Below, one piece after another: positions 17,933-25,866 of a stretch of 64,000 nucleotides of DNA. Every line of letters begins with the position of its first letter. Within the stretch, counting starts at the first letter, position 1. A program made the translations under genes and the position numbers. The DNA comes from JBBQWT01 sp038210375 (GTDB lineage: Bacteria > Acidobacteriota > Terriglobia > Terriglobales > Acidobacteriaceae), in contig JBBQWT010000004.1 of NCBI GenBank assembly GCA_038210375.1, forward strand, positions 62,001 through 126,000. The letters are read 5' to 3'. The notes under the pieces are model-generated. The model was not told the DNA's origin, searched no databases, and saw only the letters and a list, made by a program, of their open reading frames with translations.

Positions 17933-20407
17933 ATGGCGAATCTAGAGTTCAACAGACACCAGGTGCGCAGGCGGGTCAACGCGGCGAAGAAACGCGGCCT
18001 GAGCACTTGTTTGGCCGCGGTTTTGGTGGCGCTGACCGTGGTGGGCGCCTGCGCCCAGACGAACGCCCCCGCAGGCCTGCCCGCCGTGGATGCGGCCATC
18101 GAAAAAGCCGTCACCGATGGGCTGATTCCGGGTGCGGTGTGCGTGATCGGGCACAACGGGAAGACCATTCACCGCCGCGCCTACGGCAACCGGTCTCTGG
18201 AGCCGGACCGCGCCCCGATGATGGTGAACACCATCTTCGATATCGCCTCGCTGACCAAATCGATTGCCACCGCGACCTCGATCATGCAACTGGTGGAAGC
18301 GGGCAAGGTGCGGCTCAACGATCCAGTGGTGAAATATATCCCAGAGTTTGGCCAGAACGGCAAAGGCGATGTCACCGTAAGGCAGCTGCTCACCCATTAC
18401 TCAGGGCTGCGCGAAGATCTCGATCAGAAAGAGCCCTGGAGCGGCAAGGCCGAGGGCTGGCGCCGGGCTGACGAAGAAAAACTGGTGGCGCCGCCGGGCG
18501 CCATGTTCCGCTACAGCGACATCAACTTCATCCTGCTGGGTGAAATCGTGGAGCGCGTCTCGGGAATGCCCCTGGACCAGTATGCCGAGGCCCACATCTT
18601 TCAGCCATTGAGCATGACCAGCACCCGGTTCCTGCCGCCGCAAGCCTGGCGCGCCCGCATCGCTCCCACTGAATACGACGAGAACCACGTCATGCTGCGC
18701 GGGGTGGTGCATGACCCCACATCGCGCCGCATGGGCGGGGTGGCAGGCCACGCCGGGCTGTTTTCCAGCGCCGATGATATTGCGGTGTTCGCCCAGAACC
18801 TGCTCTCCGGCACTCGCATTTTGTCGCGGCTGACCATTGAAAAGATGACCACGCCGCAGCAACCGCCCTGGGCCACCAGCCTGCGCGGCCTGGGCTGGGA
18901 CATCGACTCGCCATTTTCCAGCAATCGCGGCGAGCTTTTTCCGGTAGGCAGCTTCGGCCATACCGGCTTCACCGGAACGTCGTTGTGGATCGATCCTTAC
19001 ACCCAGACCTATGTCGTTCTGCTCACCAACGCCGTCCATCCGCACGTAGGGAAGTCGGTGGTCTCGCTGCGATCACGCGTAGCCACCGCGGTGGCCGCGG
19101 CGCTGCAGCAGGGATTGCGCGAGGGCGACATGCAGAGGCTGCTCACCATCACCGGCTACAACGAACAGGCCGCCGGCATGCGGCGTCCGATCACGCGCAA
19201 TGGAAGTGTGCGCACCGGCATTGATGTATTGGAGTCGTCGAATTTTTCCCTACTGCTGGGCCTGCGCGGCAATGCTGATAGGCAGGGGAACAGCGGCAGC
19301 GCCATGAACATCGGGCTGTTGACCAACCAAACCGGGGTTGACAGCAACGGACGGCGCGATATCGATGTGCTGGCCGGCGCTCCCGGAATCAAGCTGGCGG
19401 CGCTGTTCAGTCCCGAGCACGGCGCCCAGGGCGTGCTCGATACCAGCGCCATCGGCAACGCCGTCGACCCTGCCACCAGCACTCCCATCTACAGCGTTTA
19501 TGGAGACACCAACGCCAAGCGACACCCGCCACTCGAGGTCTTGCGCAAGCTGGACGCGGTAGTCGTCGATCTGCAGGATGCCGGGGTCCGCTTCTGGACC
19601 TATGGCGCCAGCATGGCGTACTTCCTCGAAGGGGCGGCGCAGGCCGGTATTCCCATCATGGTTCTGGATCGCCCCAATCCCATCAATGGAGTGGTCGTGC
19701 AGGGACCGGTGAGCGACTCAGGCCTTTCCAGTTTTGTGAATTATTCATCAACGCTCCCGGTGCGCCACGGCATGACCATGGGCGAGCTGGCTCGAATGTA
19801 CAACGGTGAGCGCAAGATCAACGCCCGCCTGACCGTGGTCCCGGTACAGGGCCTGATAGCGGGCGACTGGTTCGACGCCACCGGATTGATGTGGATCGAT
19901 CCGTCGCCCAATCTGCGCTCGCTTACGCAAAATACGCTTTATCCCGGCGTCGCCCTCATCGAAGGGACAAATATTTCGGTGGGACGCGGCACCGACGCGC
20001 CCTTTGAGTTGGTGGGCGCACCATGGATCCAGCCGCGCGACCTGGCGCGCGAGTTAAACTCGCGGATGATCAGCGGTGTGCGCTTTGTCCCGGTAAGCTT
20101 TACTCCCACCGCGTCGGTCTATTCGGGAATGCTGTGTGGAGGGGTTCGCATCGCGCTGCTGGATCGCAACGCGCTCGATTCGCCGGAACTGGGCGTGGAG
20201 CTGGCAGCGGCCTTGCACAAGCTCTATCCCGCTGACTGGAAAGTGGAGCGAATGAAAAACCTGCTGCTCAACCAGGCGAGTTACGATGCGCTCATCGCCG
20301 GGGAAGACCCGCGCCGCATCGCCGACGACTGGCGCGATGACCTGGAAAAATTTCGCAAGGTGCGCGCGAGATACCTGATGTACGAGAAAACAGCGGAGGG
20401 GAAATGA
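17933..20407 (+). CDS. Exported serine hydrolase fused to DUF1343/NamZ exo-N-acetylmuramidase
   Basis: From ATG 17933 the protein has 824 residues. A basic n-region and hydrophobic stretch (about 22-39) end in VVGACAQ, fitting a signal peptide or lipobox (Cys40). Residues about 50-395 are a class C beta-lactamase-type hydrolase with SLTK (S106-K109), YSD (194-196) and GHTGFTG (342-348). Residues about 430-820 match DUF1343, the NamZ family, shown by LFSPEHG (491-497, likely catalytic Glu), DLQDAGVRFWTY (546-557) and LDRPNPI (578-584). NamZ removes MurNAc from the non-reducing end of glycan fragments. In B. subtilis the two activities are separate proteins. TTG 17876 and ATG 17888 are in-frame alternatives with longer N-termini. 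The 3' end overlaps the next gene by 4 nt. Confidence 0.93.
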   Translation: MANLEFNRHQVRRRVNAAKKRGLSTCLAAVLVALTVVGACAQTNAPAGLPAVDAAIEKAVTDGLIPGAVCVIGHNGKTIHRRAYGNRSLEPDRAPMMVNTIFDIASLTKSIATATSIMQLVEAGKVRLNDPVVKYIPEFGQNGKGDVTVRQLLTHYSGLREDLDQKEPWSGKAEGWRRADEEKLVAPPGAMFRYSDINFILLGEIVERVSGMPLDQYAEAHIFQPLSMTSTRFLPPQAWRARIAPTEYDENHVMLRGVVHDPTSRRMGGVAGHAGLFSSADDIAVFAQNLLSGTRILSRLTIEKMTTPQQPPWATSLRGLGWDIDSPFSSNRGELFPVGSFGHTGFTGTSLWIDPYTQTYVVLLTNAVHPHVGKSVVSLRSRVATAVAAALQQGLREGDMQRLLTITGYNEQAAGMRRPITRNGSVRTGIDVLESSNFSLLLGLRGNADRQGNSGSAMNIGLLTNQTGVDSNGRRDIDVLAGAPGIKLAALFSPEHGAQGVLDTSAIGNAVDPATSTPIYSVYGDTNAKRHPPLEVLRKLDAVVVDLQDAGVRFWTYGASMAYFLEGAAQAGIPIMVLDRPNPINGVVVQGPVSDSGLSSFVNYSSTLPVRHGMTMGELARMYNGERKINARLTVVPVQGLIAGDWFDATGLMWIDPSPNLRSLTQNTLYPGVALIEGTNISVGRGTDAPFELVGAPWIQPRDLARELNSRMISGVRFVPVSFTPTASVYSGMLCGGVRIALLDRNALDSPELGVELAAALHKLYPADWKVERMKNLLLNQASYDALIAGEDPRRIADDWRDDLEKFRKVRARYLMYEKTAEGK

Positions 20408-21342
20408 CGCGCCGGCGATGGGTGGGCGCCTGCGCGCTGGTTGCGCTTTGCGCTGCCGCGGTGGCGGCGTCCGCGACGGAAACCGTGGCGCCGCGGAAAC
20501 CATCACCCCTGCAGAAGCAATTAAACGAAATGGCCGCGGAACATCGCGGCAAGGTCGCGCTCTTTGCCAGAAACCTGGCCACCGGAGAGACCGTCGAGAT
20601 TGATGCGGACCGGCCGGTGCAGACGGCCTCCACCATCAAGCTGCCGGTATTGATCGAGGCATTTGCTCAGGTGCAGGCGGGTACCCGCCACCTGGACGAC
20701 AAGATCCTCCTGCGCGCCGGCGACAAGGTGCAGGGATCGGGCATCCTGCAATTCCTGCATTCCGGCATCGAGCTCACCCTTGAAGACGCTTTGTGGATGA
20801 TGGTGATTGAGAGCGATAACACCGGCACCAACCTGGTGCTCGACCAGGTCACCATTCCGGCGGTGAACGCGCGCATCACCCGCATGGGATTAAAAGACAC
20901 TTACCTTTATAAGAAGGTGTACAAACCCGCTGAAGGGCCGATGCCCGCCGACCAGAAAAAATTTGGCCTGGGAAAAACCACCGCCCGGGAGATGGAATCG
21001 GTAATGGAAAGCATTGAGACCTGCGCATTGGGCGACAAAAAACTGTGCCACGAGATGATCGAAATCCTCAAGAATCAGCAGTACCACAATATGATTCCGC
21101 ACTACCTGCTCGGTCTCGATCCCAGCGAAAGCGAATCCCCGGTGGCCGACAAGGTGGGGGCGCTCGATGCATCGCGCAGTGACGTGGGCATTTACTACGG
21201 AAAGAGTGGCCCTATCGTCATGAGCATTTACACCTACGAGAATAAAGACCAGAGTTGGAACCCGGAGAACGAAGGGGAAATGCTGGTGGCGCACATGGCC
21301 CGGGCGATTGCCCTGGCGTGGACAAAAAGCGCCCTAAATTAA
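20404..21342 (+). CDS. Exported class A beta-lactamase-like serine hydrolase
   Basis: The 312-aa protein has an N-terminal signal peptide (basic TRRR, then an Ala-rich core ending near residue 24). The class A scaffold is visible: STIK in TASTIKLP (about S76-K79), ESDNTGTN (about 138-145, SDN loop) and a KVG in place of KTG (about 257-259). I do not find the usual omega-loop E-x-x-L-N, so true beta-lactam hydrolysis is doubtful. The family also includes peptidoglycan-acting or uncharacterised hydrolases. Its ATG overlaps the NamZ-fusion stop (ATGA), which ties it to muropeptide processing. The function remains inferred. Confidence 0.88.
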   Translation: MTRRRWVGACALVALCAAAVAASATETVAPRKPSPLQKQLNEMAAEHRGKVALFARNLATGETVEIDADRPVQTASTIKLPVLIEAFAQVQAGTRHLDDKILLRAGDKVQGSGILQFLHSGIELTLEDALWMMVIESDNTGTNLVLDQVTIPAVNARITRMGLKDTYLYKKVYKPAEGPMPADQKKFGLGKTTAREMESVMESIETCALGDKKLCHEMIEILKNQQYHNMIPHYLLGLDPSESESPVADKVGALDASRSDVGIYYGKSGPIVMSIYTYENKDQSWNPENEGEMLVAHMARAIALAWTKSALN

Positions 21343-21441
21343 TCATGATCAGCGTTGTTAAATCCTCGTAAAATCGTCAAAATCCACGTTTCGCGCGGCC
21401 CCGATGGTGCTCTAATGGATAAAACCCCTGGGAGGAACATT

Positions 21442-22191
21442 ATGCGCCGCTTTACCAGCCTGTCTCTTCCGATTTTAGTTCTTTCGGCGATCAGTTTTGC
21501 ACAGGACGCGCCGCGGGAAGCAACCACCATTACGGTTCCATCAGGCACCAAAATTTTGCTGACTTTGAAAAGCGCTGTCACCAGCGTCTCGGCCAAGCCG
21601 GGCGACGCTATCTACCTGGAAACCGGCTTCCCGGTGGTGCAGGATGGAGTGATGGTCATTCCGGGCGGCACCTACGTGAAGGGCATCGTCGATTCCGCCA
21701 AGCGCTCGGGCCGCATCAAGGGCCGCGCCGAAATCCTGCTTCATTTCACCGAACTGATTTACAGCAATGGCTACTCGGTGGCCTTGCCGGGCTCGATGAA
21801 CGACGCGCCCGGACTTGAGGACGCGAAGGTGAAGGGCAAGGAAGGCACCATCCAGGCCAACGGCCAGAAGGGCAAGGATCTGGGCAAGGTCGCGTCCACG
21901 GCGGCCGAGGGCGGGCTGATTGGCGGACTTTCCAGCCGCAGCGCGACGGGCGCGGGAATCGGCGGAGGCGTGGGCGCCGCGATTGGCCTGGCCACCGTTC
22001 TATTTGGCCGCGGCACCGAAGTTCGTTTCCCCGCAGGCACCCCGCTGGAGATGGTGTTGCAACGTTCCCTGACCCTTGAAACCGGGCGGCTGCCTGCTTC
22101 GATACGTTCGGAGAATACTTCCGCGCCTCGCGACTTGAACGCACCCAAGCTGGAGCGCCGCGTCTTAAGCCCCGATCCCATTTCGCGGTAG
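21442..22191 (+). CDS. Exported glycine-zipper protein of unknown function
   Basis: The start ATG 21442 has a strong RBS (GGAGGAAC) and gives 249 aa with a clear signal peptide ending in SFAQ (about 20). After it come a beta-rich region (VPSGTKILLTLKS..., then VMVIPGGTYVKGIVDSAK), a glycine-rich zipper-like segment (about 165-195: GGLIGGLSS...GAGIGGGVGAAIGLAT) and a final strand region GTEVRFPAGTPLEMVL. The same order of modules occurs in the second half of the gene at 34140-35330, so the two are distant paralogues. Function is unknown; an envelope role is likely. It is followed by a terminator. Confidence 0.85.
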   Translation: MRRFTSLSLPILVLSAISFAQDAPREATTITVPSGTKILLTLKSAVTSVSAKPGDAIYLETGFPVVQDGVMVIPGGTYVKGIVDSAKRSGRIKGRAEILLHFTELIYSNGYSVALPGSMNDAPGLEDAKVKGKEGTIQANGQKGKDLGKVASTAAEGGLIGGLSSRSATGAGIGGGVGAAIGLATVLFGRGTEVRFPAGTPLEMVLQRSLTLETGRLPASIRSENTSAPRDLNAPKLERRVLSPDPISR

Positions 22192-22211
22192 GCAATCGGA
22201 AGCTGCCAAAG

Positions 22212-22240
22212 CGGCGAGACCTCTCTCGCCGTTTTTTTTT
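22212..22240 (+). terminator. Rho-independent terminator
   Basis: A perfect 8-bp stem CGGCGAGA/TCTCGCCG with a 4-nt loop is followed by a run of nine T. It lies 20 nt after the glycine-zipper gene and closes the NamZ-containing plus-strand operon. Confidence 0.92.
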
Positions 22241-22377
22241 GTGACTATCGATTGCAATAGGGTTCTCGCTTCAGCATCGCGAAAACACCGGCGGGATGAC
22301 CTCGCTTGATATTGCGGCTGGCCGCCGCACTGTGTTAACTTCCGCAACGACCAGAAGCTGGTTCAGGAGCGCGGCGC

Positions 22378-22929
22378 ATGGCAATTTGGATACTGCTGGC
22401 GATCATCGGAATCGTGATTGTGGCCCTGGTGGTCATGTACAACAACCTGGTGCAGCTTCGCATCCGCGCCGATGGCGCGTGGTCTGACATCGATGTGCAG
22501 CTCAAGCGCCGCCATGATCTGATTCCCAACCTGGTGGAAACCGTCAAAGGGTACGCCGGGCACGAGAAGGCCACCTTCGAAAACATCGCCAAGTTCCGCT
22601 CCATGGCCATGGGCGCCCAGACTCCGGGGGACAAGGCGGTCGCCGAAGGACAGCTCACCACGGCGTTGCGCGGCCTGTTTGCGGTGGCGGAAAATTATCC
22701 GCAGCTGCGCGCGTCGGAGCAGTTTCTCTCCCTGCAGAATTCGCTGAAGGAAGTGGAAGAAGCACTGCAGAACGCCCGCCGCTACTACAACGCGGTGGTG
22801 CGCGATCTGAACTCCGCTATGCAGACGTTCCCGGCGGTGCTGGTCGCGGGGATGCTGGGTTTCACTCCCCGGCATTTCTTTGAAATGGAATCCGCGACCG
22901 ACCGCGATAACCCCCAAGTAAAATTCTGA
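22378..22929 (+). CDS. lemA: LemA family membrane protein
   Basis: The 183-aa protein has an N-terminal membrane segment (about 3-21), then the LemA signature YNNLVQLRIRADGAWSDIDV (about 21-40) and QLKRRHDLIPNLVETVKGYA (about 41-60), followed by long alpha-helical segments ending in RYYNAVVRDLN. LemA proteins form a helical bundle outside the membrane; their biochemical role is not settled. An RBS (AGGAG) lies 9 nt before ATG 22378. The gene overlaps the next one by 1 nt, the common LemA/DUF2207 pairing. Confidence 0.95.
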   Translation: MAIWILLAIIGIVIVALVVMYNNLVQLRIRADGAWSDIDVQLKRRHDLIPNLVETVKGYAGHEKATFENIAKFRSMAMGAQTPGDKAVAEGQLTTALRGLFAVAENYPQLRASEQFLSLQNSLKEVEEALQNARRYYNAVVRDLNSAMQTFPAVLVAGMLGFTPRHFFEMESATDRDNPQVKF

Positions 22930-24710
22930 TGCGCCGCGAAGCCGCGCCCACGGCGATCAGGCGGCTCTCCCTATGCCGCGCGCCGGCGGTCTTTTTCTTG
23001 TGGGTGTTGTTCACCGCGCTGGCCGCGCCGGCCCAGGTCTCCGGGCCCGCCGGGCACAACTGGCATATCTCCGAATACGAATCCACGATCACCATCGGCG
23101 CTGACGGCGCCGCCCACGTCCTCGATCGCCTCTCGGTGGATTTCTCCGGCTCCTGGCATGGGATCTATCGCACTATCCCCATCATTTATCCCGGGCGAGG
23201 CGGATCCAACTACAAGCTGCTGCTCAAGATCGACAGCGTCGAGGATGATGACCTGGCCCCGCTCAAATACGAGCAGAGTACGTCGGGCGCTTACCTCAAG
23301 CTGAAAATTTTTGTGCCCGGCGCCGCGGACACCACCAAGATCGTGCGCATAAATTACTCCATCAAAAATGCGGTGCGCTTTTTTGAAGATCACGCCGAGT
23401 TCTACTGGAATGTGACCGGGAACGATTGGCCGGTGCCCATCGATCACGCCAGCGCCACCATAAGCTTTCCCGCGAACACCGCCGGTTCGCTGCGCGCCCA
23501 GGCATTCACCGGGGCCTTCGGGGCGACCCTGCACGACGCTACCGCAGAGGTAAAAGGAGCGCAGGCGATCTTCGCGACTACCGCGCCCCTGCTGATGCGC
23601 AGCGGGTTGACCGTCGACGTTTACGTCCCGGAAGGCTTGCTCCGGCAGCCGTCGGCCCTGACCCGCGCGGGCTGGTTTCTCACCGGGAATCCTTCGCTGG
23701 CATTGCCTCTATGGGCGTTGCTGGTGATGTTTTTGCTGTGGTGGTGGAAGGGCAAGGACCCGGCGCCCAGCCATTCCGTGGCCCCGCTCTATGAGCCGCC
23801 CCCCGGCATTACCCCCGCCGAAGCCGGCGCGCTGATGGCCGATAAGGTGGAGGACCGCGACGTGACTTCCATCATTTTCGACCTGGCGGTGCGCGGGTAC
23901 ATTCGCATCGAAGAAAAAGAAGTGCAAGGGATGTTCTCCAAGCACAAGGACTACAACTTTTACTTGCTAAAGCCGGGGATGCAATGGCCCGAGCTGGCTC
24001 CCTACGAGCGGGTCATGCTGGAACATATTTTCTGGGGCGGCGAGATGACGCGCCTGTCAGACCTGCGAAACCGCTTCTATATCGCCGTGCCCATGCTGAA
24101 GGCCGACATCGTGACCAGCCTGAAGCGCAAGGGCATGTACACCGTCAGTCCGGAATCAGGCCATGCATGGGCAGCGGTGGGCGCCGTGGTGTCAGCTTTG
24201 CCGCTGCTGCTGGTCTTCACCGGCCGCCTGGAATGGGGCGTCACCTTCGTGACCCTGGCCAGCGCGTTGATTTCCGCGTTGATCGTGGTGTTGTTTGGCC
24301 GCCAAATGTCGGCCAAGAGCCGCGTGGGCCAGGACACCTACACCGCAATTCTGGGATTTCAGGAATTCATGCGCCGCGTGGATGAAGACCGCATCCGGCG
24401 CATGCCTCCCGACACGTTCGAAAAATTTCTGCCTTATGCCATGGCATTGGGCATGGAACACAACTGGGCGAAGGCGTTTGCGGGCATGGCGCAGAAACCC
24501 CCAGGCTGGTATCAGACTTCCGGCGGCGGGGTCTTCAACTCGTTCGGATTTATCAATGATCTCGGCCATCTCAGCTCCCAGGCCAGCGAGGTCTTCAGCA
24601 GCGCGCCACGCGCCGTCGCTTCAGGTTCCGGCTTCAGCGGCGGCGGAGGTTTCAGCGGTGGAGGCTTCAGTGGCGGCGGTTTCGGCGGCGGTGGGGGCGG
24701 AGCATTTTAA
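22929..24710 (+). CDS. DUF2207 domain membrane protein with glycine-rich tail
   Basis: The 593-aa protein starts with a signal peptide or anchor (about 17-36), followed by a large extracytoplasmic beta domain with the DUF2207 opening (WHISEYESTITIGADGAAHV and the IYRTIPIIYPG segment). A membrane segment follows (about 255-275), then a cytoplasmic region and two more hydrophobic segments (about 415-460). The C-terminus is a Gly/Ser/Phe repeat (GGGFSGGGFSGGGFGGGGG type), typical of this family. It is translationally coupled to lemA (TGATG). The two are known to co-occur; the function is unknown. Confidence 0.92.
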   Translation: MRREAAPTAIRRLSLCRAPAVFFLWVLFTALAAPAQVSGPAGHNWHISEYESTITIGADGAAHVLDRLSVDFSGSWHGIYRTIPIIYPGRGGSNYKLLLKIDSVEDDDLAPLKYEQSTSGAYLKLKIFVPGAADTTKIVRINYSIKNAVRFFEDHAEFYWNVTGNDWPVPIDHASATISFPANTAGSLRAQAFTGAFGATLHDATAEVKGAQAIFATTAPLLMRSGLTVDVYVPEGLLRQPSALTRAGWFLTGNPSLALPLWALLVMFLLWWWKGKDPAPSHSVAPLYEPPPGITPAEAGALMADKVEDRDVTSIIFDLAVRGYIRIEEKEVQGMFSKHKDYNFYLLKPGMQWPELAPYERVMLEHIFWGGEMTRLSDLRNRFYIAVPMLKADIVTSLKRKGMYTVSPESGHAWAAVGAVVSALPLLLVFTGRLEWGVTFVTLASALISALIVVLFGRQMSAKSRVGQDTYTAILGFQEFMRRVDEDRIRRMPPDTFEKFLPYAMALGMEHNWAKAFAGMAQKPPGWYQTSGGGVFNSFGFINDLGHLSSQASEVFSSAPRAVASGSGFSGGGGFSGGGFSGGGFGGGGGGAF

Positions 24711-24861
24711 ACAGTGGTCAGGCGCGGAAACTTTGTTGGCAGTAAATATACTATCGGAGACCCTAATCGAGTGAGGCACCCGGCGGTTGGGTTGATTTCT
24801 TAATTTGAGTAATCGCTAGCCGGGAACTCCCTCCGCACTTACTCTCACCCTCAAAACAATT

Positions 24862-25179
24862 GTCATCTCGACCGGAGACCCCGGGCCTTTGCGGGGCGTG
24901 GTAGAGACCTCGGGGCGGCTCTTGATTTCCCACTCTCGCTCTTAATCGACTACTGATTCCGATGTACAACGATGCCCGGGCCTTATTTGCCAGGATGTAA
25001 ACGCAATCTACCTTCTCGCTCATAAATCATTCCTCCACATGTTATGGAGATAAGTCTCAGCCGGGGCAAAAGACCACGCTGGAGATTAAATCGATTGAGA
25101 GCAAAACCAACTGCCAGAGCCGCCCCGAGGTCTCTCCACTACGCCGCGCAAAGGCCCGCGGTCTCCGGTCGAGATGACA
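24862..25179. repeat. 318-bp element with ~65-bp terminal inverted repeats
   Basis: The left arm starts TGTCATCTCGACCGGAGACC (24862 on) and runs to about 24923. The right arm, read in reverse from 25179, starts with the same 20 bases and continues with closely matching sequence to about 25113 (both contain GGGCCTTTGCG and AGAGACCTCGGGGCGGCTCT). A third partial arm in direct orientation lies at about 25249-25296. The element's interior holds the start of a GIY-YIG gene on the minus strand. The remaining gap sequence (24711-24861 and 25180-25448) contains a 9-bp hairpin (25209-25230) and no convincing gene. Confidence 0.8.
24931..25023 (-). pseudogene. GIY-YIG endonuclease, N-terminal remnant inside a repeat element
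   Basis: ATG 25023 is preceded by GGAGG at proper spacing. The first 31 codons give a recognisable GIY-YIG start: VYILANKARASLYIGISSRL with the following RARV containing the expected conserved Arg. Family members normally continue for another 50-60 residues. Here the frame instead runs into the left inverted repeat and ends after 86 codons at 24763, so the nuclease fold is truncated. It may be a relic of a gene disrupted by the repeat, or part of the repeat's own former mobility machinery. Confidence 0.6.
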
Positions 25180-25448
25180 ATTGTGAGGAAGTGAAATTAC
25201 AGGCGGAGCGATGATTCCAGTGAATCATCGTATAGTTTAAGACCCAAAATCGCTTAAGAACAAAACCAACCGCAAGTGCCGCCCCGAGGTCTCTCCTTTT
25301 CACCCCTGAAAGTCCTGCGAATGGAAGGCTCGCCCCCACCGGCCGGTTGCGCTGAATCGTGCCAGTTATACCCATGTATGTCGTTGTGATATACACTTTT
25401 TCTTCGCGGCTTGATCTTGCGCCGCTGCTGGGCTGATGGAGGCAAGTC

Positions 25449-25847
25449 TTGTCGGAAGAGAGAACGGGTAAACGGTTTCCGCTTAAATTGCCGGTGACCT
25501 TGCGTAACAGCGCGGGCGCCGCCAACACCTCTAACATCAGCTCTGCCGGTGTGTACGTATGGTCCGACGCTAAGTTGAAGCCGGGCTCCAAGGTTGAATT
25601 CGACATTACCCTGCCGGGAGATGCGATCGGGTCTGAAAAGGAAGTTCGAATTCATTGCCAGGGGCGGGTGTTGCGCACCGAGGAAAGCCGGCGCGCCAAG
25701 GCCCGCAAGTCGCCGGGCACGGCCGATAAGAAAAAACCGTCCGCCGCAAAAGTAAAGGCCACGGCGGAAAAGCCGCAGGCCACCCGGGACGGCAAGCAGG
25801 GCGTCGCCTGCGTGATCGAGCACTACAAATTTATTCGCACCAAGTAA
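25449..25847 (+). CDS. PilZ-domain protein
   Basis: The 132-aa protein starts at TTG 25449, supported by GGAGG 7-8 nt upstream and no in-frame ATG. The N-terminal half fits PilZ: RTGKR (R-x-x-x-R at about 5-9, c-di-GMP contact), then NISSAGVYV (N/D-x-S-x-x-G at about 28-36) and a strand pattern ending LPGD. The C-terminal half (about 75-120) is a Lys/Ala-rich linker followed by a short strand (GVACVIEHYKF). PilZ proteins bind cyclic di-GMP. It precedes a response-regulator-like gene by 19 nt, so the two probably act together or share control. Confidence 0.8.
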   Translation: MSEERTGKRFPLKLPVTLRNSAGAANTSNISSAGVYVWSDAKLKPGSKVEFDITLPGDAIGSEKEVRIHCQGRVLRTEESRRAKARKSPGTADKKKPSAAKVKATAEKPQATRDGKQGVACVIEHYKFIRTK

Positions 25848-25866
25848 TGGGAGACCACGCCCTGTG

